From DAIQRJ01 sp963708795 (lineage in GTDB: Bacteria; Actinomycetota; Actinomycetes; Propionibacteriales; DAIQRJ01): DNA of 64,000 nt. The stretch is from assembly GCA_963708795.1 (NCBI GenBank), contig CAVPUH010000005.1:62001-126000 (forward strand). The letters are read 5' to 3'. Numbering within the stretch: position 1 is the stretch's first letter; every line of letters starts with the position of its first letter. Under the pieces are notes generated by a model. It did not search any database, was not told the DNA's origin, and saw only the letters and a program-made list of their open reading frames with translations. The translations under genes and the position numbers were made by a program. Positions 39,126-46,469 of this stretch are shown here, in pieces.

Positions 39126-39187
39126 GTCACATCGAAGGCCGTCCAGTTCGTCCGGGCGGATTGACAACTGAACAGCAGCACCCCACT

Positions 39188-39559
39188 GGGGGTGAACGGT
39201 TTCGACTAAGGACGTACGCCTTGGGAGAAGCGGGCCGAGGATCCAGGGTTATCTCGTGAACGCTCCCTGGAAACCAATAAGTGCCAATTCACAGCGCACT
39301 GACTTCGCTCTCGCTGCCTAAGCAGCCACAGTGAAGGGTCAGCCCAGGATTGCCTCCGGCCTGGTCACTGATCTCATCTAGGAGGCTCTTACCCATCGGA
39401 TCGGTCGCGGGTCCGGTGGGGACACCAAACAGCGGCTGAGCCTGTCGGCAATGCGCCTGATCAAGTGCCGAGGCTGAGAAAAGCGTCATTCAGGCTGCGC
39501 CCGGAGAATGTCCGAGACTGCGCCGTAGGACCCGGGTTCGATTCCCGGCACCTCCACCA
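39188..39559 (+). ncRNA. ssrA: Transfer-messenger RNA (tmRNA)
   Basis: A 372-nt tmRNA. The 5' end GGGGGTG pairs with CACCTCC at 39549-39555 as the tRNA-like acceptor stem, followed by A and an encoded CCA. GGTTTCGAC near the 5' end and GGGTTCGATTCCC near the 3' end are the conserved tRNA-like parts. After AATAAGT the resume codon GCC (39283) opens the tag ANSQRTDFALAA and TAA at 39319. The tag ends in ALAA, the protease-recognised tail, and is of actinobacterial type. It works with SmpB encoded 3 kb upstream to rescue stalled ribosomes. Confidence 0.97.
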
Positions 39560-39580
39560 CACCCCAGTGACCAACGACAG

Positions 39581-39606
39581 CGGGCCCGTCCACCAGGACG
39601 GGCCCG
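39581..39606 (+). terminator. Intrinsic terminator after tmRNA
   Basis: CGGGCCCGTCC and GGACGGGCCCG form an 11-bp perfect stem with loop ACCA, 21 nt after the tmRNA CCA, followed by TTGT rather than a long T-run. Confidence 0.75.
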
Positions 39607-39732
39607 TTGTCGCGTCCTGAGCCGGCGTGGTGCTGTGGTGGACGTTCGACGCAGCCCGTCTTCGCAGCTCGGTCCCCGTGCGATCACCGTGGGCCTCATG
39701 CGTGGGGAGCAGGATGATCGAGCGGGGATCAG

Positions 39733-39899
39733 GGACGTTCGGTGATGTCGCGGACCGTCGACCCCGAGCGGGGACCTTTCACCCCGTGCAGAGGGTCGAA
39801 CGTCCTGGGCGGGTTGAACGTCCAATACAGCGTCCGCGTTCGCGCCACGGACGTTCGGTGGTCGAGCGGATCCGTCGACCCCGGGCGGGTCGAACGTCT
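39733..39899. repeat. Two imperfect ~117-bp-spaced direct repeats
   Basis: GGACGTTCGGTG occurs at 39733 and 39849, and CCGTCGACCCCG(A/G)GCGGG at 39755 and 39872. GGT(C/T)GAACGTC occurs at 39794, 39812 and 39888 and is the reverse complement of the GACGTTC core. The block thus combines direct and inverted repeats of a GACGTTC motif. No open frame fits. Confidence 0.65.
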
Positions 39900-39901
39900 A
39901 C

Positions 39902-39910
39902 TTGTCCACA
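39902..39910 (+). promoter_or_regulatory. DnaA-box-like site upstream of HNH gene
   Basis: Third exact TTGTCCACA in an intergenic stretch of this window, 79 bases before the HNH endonuclease start. Confidence 0.3.
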
Positions 39911-39980
39911 CCCCAGCGGTTTGCTGATTCCTGTTGCCTGCTTGGGGATAACTCGGGATTGTCGGTGGTGCCGATTAGTA

Positions 39981-39996
39981 TCGAACACATGGTGGA
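39981..39996 (+). promoter_or_regulatory. LexA/SOS-box-like sequence over HNH start codon
   Basis: TCGAACACATGGTGGA matches the actinobacterial SOS box TCGAACnnnnGTTCGA at 10 of 12 defined positions. Mycobacterial 13E12-type HNH genes carry such a box at the same place, so damage induction is plausible. Confidence 0.5.
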
Positions 39997-41293
39997 GATG
40001 ACGGATCGACCGGTTCCCGGGCAGGCGCTGCTCGCGGCTGCTCTGGTCGAGCTGCGATCTGCCTGTGCCGACGACGGGGAGCGGATCGATCGGATCGGGT
40101 TCCTGGAGCGGGCGAAGTCAGTCCTGGCGGCGGTGCAGGTGCAGCTGATGGTCGACTTCGAGACCTCGCAACTCGCACTGCAGGAGTCGCAGGGTGTGCC
40201 GGTGCGGCGGCGGGGTGTGGGGATCGCGGATCAGATCGGTTTCGCGACCAAGATGTTCGCCGGCGTCGGCGTCGCGCCGGTTGGCGGACGCCCGGGCGTT
40301 GGTGACGGAGATGCCCGCCACGCTGCACGCTCTGGCCGCCGGGCGGGTGTCGCGAGCGGGGTGTGCGGGCGGCGATCACGGAGACGCGGTGTCTGACCCG
40401 GGAGGACCGTGGCCGGGTGGACGCCGAGCTCGGTCCGGTGGTGGGGTCGATGTCGGTGCCCGGAGATCACGCCAGGCGGTGCGGCGGCGGGTGATCGAAC
40501 TCGACCAGGACGCCGCCGTCCGCCGGGCGGCACGGGCCCGGGAGGACCGGTACGTGTCCATCCGACCCCTGCCGGACACGATGGCGAAGATCACCGCCGT
40601 CCTGCCGGTGGAACAGGCGGTGGCCTGTTTCGCGTCGCTACGCGCCGCCGCGCGAATCAGCGAAGGCGAGCGGGGACGAACGGACCAAGGCGCAGATCAA
40701 GGCCGACACCCTCATCGAACGGATCACCGGCCAGACCACCGCGGCTGCTGTCCCGGTGGAGGTCCAGCTGGTGATGACCAGCGACGCCCTGCTGGGACGC
40801 AGCGAGGAACCCGCCCAACTCCCCGGCCATGGTCCGGTGCCGGCGTTCCTGGCCCGACGGATCATCACCCGCGACCCCGACGCCACCGCAGCCCGGGTGT
40901 GGGTGCGGCGGTTGCTCACCGACCCGATCGACGACACCGTGGCCACCATGGACACCAGACGGCGCCGGTTCGACGGCGCGCTGGCGGTGTTGATCAACGC
41001 CCGCGACCAGGTCTGCCGCGACCCCTACTGCTCAGCGCCCGATCCGCGACCTCGACCACCTCCACGACCACGCGAGCGGTGGTGCCACCACGTCAGCCGA
41101 CAACGGCATCGGACTCTGTCAACGCGGCAACCTGGTCGACCAGATCCCCGGCTGGCACACCACCGGCACCGCCAAACACCGGGTCGTGATCACCCCCACC
41201 GGACATCGCTACGACACCCGACCACCACCCGCCCTCGGACCCCGACTGTCGACGTCACACCAAACCGGCCGACGACTCGCACGAGCCGGATGA
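39989..41293 (+). pseudogene. 13E12-type DUF222/HNH endonuclease (about five frameshifts)
   Basis: A REP13E12-like protein of about 434 residues readable across all three frames. Helical DUF222 part: LVELRSACADDGERIDRIGFLERA, VQVQLMVDFETSQLA, SASRRLADARALVTEMPATL, VRAAITETRCLTREDRGRVDAEL, LDQDAAVRRAARAREDRYVSI, DTMAKITAVLPVEQAVACF. Then VPVEVQLVMTSDALLG and the HNH nuclease: ARDQVCRDPYCSAP, IRDLDHLHDHASGGATTSADN, LCQRGNLVDQIPGW. Shifts lie near 40245, 40365, 40460, 40675 and 41038. The last codons overlap the DyP start (ATGA). Either mobile-type debris or sequence error. Confidence 0.78.
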
Positions 41294-42405
41294 TCACTAA
41301 GCTCGCCGGTGTGTCCGAGTCCGAGCTGACGCCGCCGGTGCCGTCGTCGGTCCCCGAGCCTCAACCCGTTCTCTCCGGGCTCACGCAGGCCGCGATCTTC
41401 CTCGTGGTCAGCGCACTCCCGAACGCCGGTGCCGAACGCCGGCTCCTCGAGGTCGCCGCCGACGTGAACTCGCTGGTGCGGGCAGTCGGGTTCCGGGAGA
41501 GCCCCGTCCAACTCACGTGCGTCGTCAGCTTCGGGTCGCGCTTCTGGGACCGCGTCCGACCCGTTGGAGCTCCCCGGCCACGCGGGCTCCACCCGTTCGT
41601 CGCCATCGCCGGGACCCGTCACGACGCTCCGTCGACGCCGGGCGACGTGCTGTTCCACATCAGGGCCGAGCGCGCCGACATGACGTTCGAGCTCGCCCGC
41701 CAGATCATGCTCGCCCTCGGTGATGCCGTTCGCGTCGACGACCACGTCACGGGCTTCCGCTACTTCGACTCCCGCGACATGCTCGGTTTCGTCGACGGCA
41801 CCGAGAACCCCACCGGCCGCAGCGCCTCGTCGGCAGCCGTCATCGATCCCGACGACGAGCCCGCGTTCGGCAGCGGCAGCTACGTGATCGTCCAGAAGTA
41901 CGTCCACGACCTCGACGCCTGGGGCGAGCTGCCCACCGAGGCCCAGGAACGCGTCATCGGACGCACCAAGATCGACGACATCGAACTCGGCGACGACGTC
42001 CAGCCGCCCGACTCACACGTCAGCCTCAACACGATCGTCGACGCCGACGGCACCGAGCGCGACATCCTCCGGGACAACATGCCGTTCGGCAACGCCGGCA
42101 CCGGCGAGTTCGGCACGTACTACATCGCGTATGCGGCCGACGTCGCCGTCACCGAGCTCATGCTCCGCCGGATGTTCGTCGGCGAACCACCGGGCGCTTA
42201 CGACAAGATCCTCGACTTCTCGACCGCCGTGACGGGCTCGCTCTTCTTCGTCCCGTCCCTCGACCTGCTCGAGGAATTGGCCGACCCGACCGACCCAGCC
42301 GATCCTGCAGCCCATCCCGCGCCGACACCAGCCAACGCACCCAGCGGTCCGCCGCTCGCCGACGGCAGTCTCGGTATCGGCAGCCTGCGCGGATCACGAC
42401 AATGA
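41290..42405 (+). CDS. DyP-type peroxidase, encapsulin cargo
   Basis: A 371-residue dye-decolorising heme peroxidase. Family marks: MLGFVDGTENPTGR (the GxxDG distal aspartate), SYVIVQKYVHDL, DSHVSLNTIVD near the proximal heme histidine, and ILRDNMPFGNAGTGEFGTYY. After a Pro/Ala linker (about residues 330-355) the C-terminus ends DGSLGIGSLRGS, the encapsulation peptide that docks DyP inside encapsulin shells in Brevibacterium and Mycobacterium. The shell gene follows 37 nt downstream. It probably detoxifies peroxides or oxidises phenolics within the compartment. Confidence 0.95.
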   Translation: MITKLAGVSESELTPPVPSSVPEPQPVLSGLTQAAIFLVVSALPNAGAERRLLEVAADVNSLVRAVGFRESPVQLTCVVSFGSRFWDRVRPVGAPRPRGLHPFVAIAGTRHDAPSTPGDVLFHIRAERADMTFELARQIMLALGDAVRVDDHVTGFRYFDSRDMLGFVDGTENPTGRSASSAAVIDPDDEPAFGSGSYVIVQKYVHDLDAWGELPTEAQERVIGRTKIDDIELGDDVQPPDSHVSLNTIVDADGTERDILRDNMPFGNAGTGEFGTYYIAYAADVAVTELMLRRMFVGEPPGAYDKILDFSTAVTGSLFFVPSLDLLEELADPTDPADPAAHPAPTPANAPSGPPLADGSLGIGSLRGSRQ

Positions 42406-42442
42406 CGACACGAGCCACCGCACCACCCGAGGAGGAACAGCG

Positions 42443-43297
42443 ATGAGTGACGGCAGCGACAGTCAGGCGGCATTCGCGACCAGCGCAGGAGTCGGAGCCT
42501 CCAACCTGCACCGGTGGCTCGCACCCGTCAGCGAGGCCGCCTGGGGCGAGATCGCGGAGGAGGCGGCCCGTACGTTCCGGCGCAACCTCGCCGGCCGTCG
42601 CGTCGTCGACGTCACCGGCCCGCTCGGCTTCGCCTATGCCGCCGCCAACACCGGCCATGTCGCCGAGATCGAGGCTCCCGACGAAGGCATGCGCAGCCGG
42701 CTGCGGGTCGTCAGCCCACTCGTGGAGCTGCGGATCCCGTTCAGCCTCGACCGGCAGGCGATCGACGACGTACTCCGCGGCTCGAAGGACTCCGACTGGC
42801 AACCCGTGAAGGACGCCGCCGCCGAGCTCGCCTACTCCGAGGACCGCGCGATCTTCGAGGGCTACGGCGCCGCCGGCATCCTCGGCATCGCTGCCGGCTC
42901 CGACAACGCCGCCATCGCGCTGCCGGCCGACCCGCGCGAGATCCCGGACGCGGTCGCCCACGCACAGACCGAGCTGCGCCTGGCCGGCGTCGAGGGTCCG
43001 TACACCCTGATCCTCGACGCCGACCTCTACACCGAGGTGTCGGAGACGCGCGACCACGGGTACCCCATCCGTGAGCAGCTCCAGCGGATGGTCGACGACG
43101 ACATCATCTGGGCGCCCGCCCTGCACGGCGGGTACCTCCTCTCCACCCGCGGCGGCGACCACGAACTCGTCCTCGGCCAGGACGTGTCGATCGGCTATCT
43201 CGACCACACCGCCGACCAGGTGCGGCTGTACCTCCAGGAGTCGTTCACCTTCCTCACCTACACGGCCGAGGCGTCGGTCGTGCTCAACCGTGTCTGA
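42443..43297 (+). CDS. Encapsulin shell protein (family 1)
   Basis: A 284-residue HK97-fold nanocompartment protein. NLHRWLAPVSEAAWGEIAEEAARTFRRNLAGRRVVDVTGP is the classic N-terminal helix and P-loop region that binds cargo peptides. EDRAIFEGYGAAGILGI, GPYTLILDADLYTEVSET, GYPIREQLQRMVDDDIIWAP and QDVSIGYLDHTADQVRLYLQESF complete the family pattern. An 18-residue extension (SDGSDSQAAFATSAGVGA) precedes the usual start. A very strong GAGGAGGAA ribosome site fits high shell copy number. Encoded right after its DyP cargo. Confidence 0.96.
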   Translation: MSDGSDSQAAFATSAGVGASNLHRWLAPVSEAAWGEIAEEAARTFRRNLAGRRVVDVTGPLGFAYAAANTGHVAEIEAPDEGMRSRLRVVSPLVELRIPFSLDRQAIDDVLRGSKDSDWQPVKDAAAELAYSEDRAIFEGYGAAGILGIAAGSDNAAIALPADPREIPDAVAHAQTELRLAGVEGPYTLILDADLYTEVSETRDHGYPIREQLQRMVDDDIIWAPALHGGYLLSTRGGDHELVLGQDVSIGYLDHTADQVRLYLQESFTFLTYTAEASVVLNRV

Positions 43298-44288
43298 CAC
43301 CGCCGGGCGCAGCCGGCCCAGCATCGGCATGGCGTTCGACCGCAACCTGCCACCGGCACTCATCACCCGATTCGCCCGCGAGCTCGACGAGGCGGGCGCC
43401 GACCGCCTGTGGGTCATCGAGGACTGCTTCTTCACCTCCGGCATCAGCCTGGCCGCCGCCGCGCTGGCCGTCACCGAGCGACTTCAGGTGGGGACCGGAA
43501 TCCTCCCGTCGCTCGCCCGCAACCCGGCCATCATGGCGATGGAGTTCGCCACGCTCGCGGGCCTGGCGCCGGGCCGGTTCCTTCCCGGCATCGGCCACGG
43601 CGTGCAGAGTTGGATGGGTCAGATCGGCGTCCGGCCGAGCTCGCCGCTCACCGCCTTCGACGAGGTCGTCACCTCGATCCGCCGACTGCTGGCCGGTGAG
43701 GAGGTCAGCGTCGACGGCCGATACGTCCACCTGGACAAGGTGAAACTCGACTACCCGCCCGCGGTGGTACCGCCGGTCCTCGGTGGCGTGCAGGGACCGA
43801 AGTCGCTCCAGCTCGTCGGACGGGTATGTGACGGCGTGATACTCGCCGAACCGGCGACACCGAGCCTCATCCGTGCCACCAACGGCCTCACCGGCCGACC
43901 CGACGGCGACGGCGATTCCTTCGACATCACCGGCTTCGGCGTGTTCAGCCTCTCGAACGACCGCATCGAGGCGCGGCGGGCGATGACGTCGAGGCTGAGC
44001 GGGATGATCGAGCACGAGAGCTTCGCCTTCACCACCCTGCCGTTCGCCGACGACCTCAAGGCGATCTACCTCGAACGTGGCGCCGACGCGCTGCCCGGGC
44101 TGCCCGACGACTGGTGGACCGAACTCGCTCCGGTGGGGACGCGCGACGACATCGAAGCCCACCTCGACGCCCTCGGCCGCGCCGGCGCCACGAGCGTGGC
44201 GTTCTTCAGCGCCGAGGACGCCGACACCGCGCTGGGTCAACTGGACGACGTGGTCGAACTCGTCACCGCCTGGAACGCCGGCGCCTGA
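43290..44288 (+). CDS. LLM-class (probably F420-dependent) oxidoreductase
   Basis: A 332-residue TIM-barrel luciferase-like monooxygenase: SIGMAFDRNLPPALITRFARELDEAGADRLWVIED, VTERLQVGTGILPSLARNP, MEFATLAGLAPGRFLPGIGHGV, DKVKLDYPP, VPPVLGGVQGPKSLQLVGRVCDGVIL. No helical extension for FMN reductase. Its GTG lies inside the end of the encapsulin gene (8-base overlap), so its translation is coupled to the shell. It lacks an encapsulation peptide (ends TAWNAGA). Cofactor F420 is inferred from subgroup; substrate unknown. Confidence 0.85.
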   Translation: MSDTAGRSRPSIGMAFDRNLPPALITRFARELDEAGADRLWVIEDCFFTSGISLAAAALAVTERLQVGTGILPSLARNPAIMAMEFATLAGLAPGRFLPGIGHGVQSWMGQIGVRPSSPLTAFDEVVTSIRRLLAGEEVSVDGRYVHLDKVKLDYPPAVVPPVLGGVQGPKSLQLVGRVCDGVILAEPATPSLIRATNGLTGRPDGDGDSFDITGFGVFSLSNDRIEARRAMTSRLSGMIEHESFAFTTLPFADDLKAIYLERGADALPGLPDDWWTELAPVGTRDDIEAHLDALGRAGATSVAFFSAEDADTALGQLDDVVELVTAWNAGA

Positions 44289-44291
44289 GCG

Positions 44292-44585
44292 TCAGTCGAG
44301 CGGCTCGAAGTCGAGCTCGAGGAAGTCGGCGACCTCCGGCACCCAACGCTGCGCCACGAACGCCACGTGGGTGGGGTGATTGTCATAGACCGCGTAGGCC
44401 GCCGCGTCGTCGAACTCCATCGAGAACCCGAACTGGAAGCTGCTCTTCGTCCCGACCTGACGCAGCTGCTCGAAGTGCTGAACGCCCTCGATGGTCGCGA
44501 GTTCGCGCGCCGCGGCGAGGAACGACGACTCCTCCTCGCTGCCGTTGGCGTGCATCAGCGTGAACGTGACGGTGTGGCGGATCAT
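44292..44585 (-). CDS. Dabb-family (stress-responsive A/B barrel) protein
   Basis: A 97-residue ferredoxin-like barrel: MIRHTVTFTLMHANGSEEESSF, IEGVQHFEQLRQVG, FQFGFSMEFDDAAAYAVYDNHPTHVAFVAQRWVPEV. The pattern with conserved His near the start and NHPxHxxF is the Dabb domain (PF07876 type). These dimers have varied roles; none can be assigned. It converges with the LLM gene. Confidence 0.82.
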   Translation of the reverse strand: MIRHTVTFTLMHANGSEEESSFLAAARELATIEGVQHFEQLRQVGTKSSFQFGFSMEFDDAAAYAVYDNHPTHVAFVAQRWVPEVADFLELDFEPLD

Positions 44586-44700
44586 GGCGCCACGGTAGGT
44601 CACCTCGACCGGCAGGTCCGTGGGGTGTCCATCTCACCGCATCCCGTTCGTCCTTACCCTGAGTCCGGCGGTTGGCGCCGGCGAGCCGAAGGAGACCCTG

Positions 44701-45045
44701 ATGCCCCAGTACCTCGCACTCACCTACACCATCGACGTCGACTGGAGCGATCCCCAGTACCACGAGGACATGCTCGAGTACCGGGCGTTCAGCCAGGCGG
44801 CGGCGGACGTCATCAGAGGCGGGGCCGTGCTGTACCCGACTCCCACCGCGACGACGGTCCGGGTGAACGGCGGCAAGGGCGGGGACGTGGTCGTGAGCGA
44901 CGGCCCCTACGCGGAGACGAAGGAGGCACTCAGCGGGTTCTACCTGCTCGAGTGTGCCGATCTCGACGAGGCTGTCGCCCTGGCCGCGAAGATCCCGGCT
45001 GCGTGGGCCGGCGCGGTCGAGGTCCGTCCGATCATGCCGTTCTGA
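44701..45045 (+). CDS. YCII-related DGPF-domain protein
   Basis: A 114-residue protein. MPQYLALTYTIDVDW opens it and VVVSDGPYAETKEALSGFYLLECADLDEAVALAAKIP carries the DGPF-type motif and catalytic-looking residues of the YCII family. The next gene, an ECF42-type sigma factor, begins directly after its stop; ECF42 factors are known to be paired with DGPF proteins, as here. Confidence 0.88.
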   Translation: MPQYLALTYTIDVDWSDPQYHEDMLEYRAFSQAAADVIRGGAVLYPTPTATTVRVNGGKGGDVVVSDGPYAETKEALSGFYLLECADLDEAVALAAKIPAAWAGAVEVRPIMPF

Positions 45046-46296
45046 GTGGGCGAACCGATCGACCAGACGCATGGTGCCCTCGTCCGGTTGACCCGTGACG
45101 AGGGCGCCCGTGTCCTGGCCACGCTGATCCGGTTGACGGGCAGCGTGGACATCGCCGAGGACGCTGTCGCCGACGCCACGATCCGGGCACTCGAGACGTG
45201 GCCACGGACCGGGGTCCCCGACAGTCCACGCGCCTGGCTCACGGTCGTCGCACGACGGCGGGCCGTCGACCTGTTGCGCCGCGAGGCAGCTCGGGCGGGA
45301 AAGGAGTCGGAGGCCATGCGACTCCTCGACCAGTTGGGCCCCGACGAACCGGTGGCCTCCGACTCCGTCGTCCGCGACGACCTTCTCCGGCTGGTGTTCA
45401 CCTGTTGCCACCCTGCCCTGACCCGTGAAACGCAGGTCGCCCTCAGCCTGCGCACGCTGTGTGGGCTGACCACCGGTGAGGTGGCCCGGGCCTTGCTCGT
45501 ACCCGAACCGACCATGGCCAAGCGTCTCGGCCGGGCCAAGCTCAAGGTGCGTCGCGCCCACATCCCCTATCGGGTTCCCGTCGCCGCCGAACTACCGGAC
45601 CGGCTGGCCGGGGTGACCGCCGTGGTCTACCTGCTCTTCAACGAGGGCTACTCGGCGACCTCGGGTGCCGACCTCCTGCGAACCGGCCTCGTCGACGAGG
45701 CCGTCCGTCTCGGGCGGCTTCTCCGGGAGCTGATGCCCGACGAACCGTCGGTGGCCGGGTTGCTCGCGCTCATGCTCCTGCAGGACTCTCGACGCGACGC
45801 GCGCGTCGATGCCGCCGGAGACCTCGTGCTTCTCGCTGACCAGGACCGGCGGCTGTGGCGGGCCGACCTCATCCGGGAGGGTGTCGTGCTGGTCGGCGAA
45901 GGGTTGCGACGTACCCCGACCGCGCCCGATCCGTATGTCGTGCAGGCGGCGATCGCCGCCTGTCACGCGCTCGCCCTGCAGGCCGACGACACCGACTGGG
46001 GTGCGATCGTCTCCTGGTACGACGTGCTCCTGCGCGTGCAGGACACGCCGGTGATCAGGCTCAACCGAGCCGCGGCGGTCAGCGGCCGGGACGGCCCGGC
46101 CGCCGGCCTGCGGGAGGTCGAGGCCGTCGCCGGGTTGTCGTCGTATCCGCTCTGGCACGCGTCGCGAGCCGAACTCCTGCACCAGCTCGGCCGCGACGCC
46201 GAGGCGGGAGCGGCCGCGCGGTCGGCGCTGGCGCTCGACCCGAACGACATGCTCGGGCGCCGCCTCCGCCGACTGGTCGCGGATCGACCCGAGTGA
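45046..46296 (+). CDS. ECF42-type RNA polymerase sigma factor
   Basis: A 416-residue extracytoplasmic-function sigma factor. Region 2: ARVLATLIRLTGSVDIAEDAVADATIRALETWP and PRAWLTVVARRRAVDLLRRE. Region 4: LVFTCCHPALTRETQVALSLRTLCGLTTGEVARALLVPEPTMAKRLGRAK. A C-terminal extension of about 230 residues (VTAVVYLLFNEGYSATSG, then a TPR-like HALALQADDTDWGAI onward) is typical of ECF42. No anti-sigma factor is near; control is thought to act through the extension. GTG start directly follows the DGPF gene. Confidence 0.92.
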   Translation: MGEPIDQTHGALVRLTRDEGARVLATLIRLTGSVDIAEDAVADATIRALETWPRTGVPDSPRAWLTVVARRRAVDLLRREAARAGKESEAMRLLDQLGPDEPVASDSVVRDDLLRLVFTCCHPALTRETQVALSLRTLCGLTTGEVARALLVPEPTMAKRLGRAKLKVRRAHIPYRVPVAAELPDRLAGVTAVVYLLFNEGYSATSGADLLRTGLVDEAVRLGRLLRELMPDEPSVAGLLALMLLQDSRRDARVDAAGDLVLLADQDRRLWRADLIREGVVLVGEGLRRTPTAPDPYVVQAAIAACHALALQADDTDWGAIVSWYDVLLRVQDTPVIRLNRAAAVSGRDGPAAGLREVEAVAGLSSYPLWHASRAELLHQLGRDAEAGAAARSALALDPNDMLGRRLRRLVADRPE

Positions 46297-46469
46297 TCGG
46301 CTCGTACCACACCGTGACCGCCGACACCAGGGAGCACCCGGAATCCCATTGTTCTGTTGCGGATTCTGGTATCTGAACCCCGCGCCTGATCTCCTTTCGG
46401 CAACAGGCAGCGGCGTCGACGATCGACCGATGCGCTGCCAGCCGTGATCCCACCCGAGGAGACATCACC

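Larger units (their letters stand above)
39607..39988. other. Intergenic region between tmRNA and HNH gene
   Basis: About 380 bases without a supportable gene. It holds the 117-bp-spaced repeats and a DnaA-box-like site (separate entries). Open frames here, including one antisense to the tmRNA 3' end, are not gene-like. Confidence 0.5.

Noticed and set aside
39161..39166. Exact TTGACA as the -35 box of tmRNA
   Set aside because: It lies only 27 bases before the mature 5' end and no -10 box fits at proper distance, so I do not call a promoter.
39490..39825. Protein antisense to the tmRNA 3' end (contains GAGNRTRVLRR)
   Set aside because: This phrase is the reverse complement of the tRNA-like T-arm and a known source of false genes.
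39560..41293. Prophage or integrative element at the tmRNA attachment site
   Set aside because: No integrase, no phage gene and no duplicated tmRNA 3' end is visible; only a 13E12-type HNH gene is present.
43290..44288. LLM oxidoreductase as classic encapsulin cargo
   Set aside because: Its C-terminus (TAWNAGA) has no resemblance to the SLGIGSL-type docking peptide; association is proposed from gene order only.
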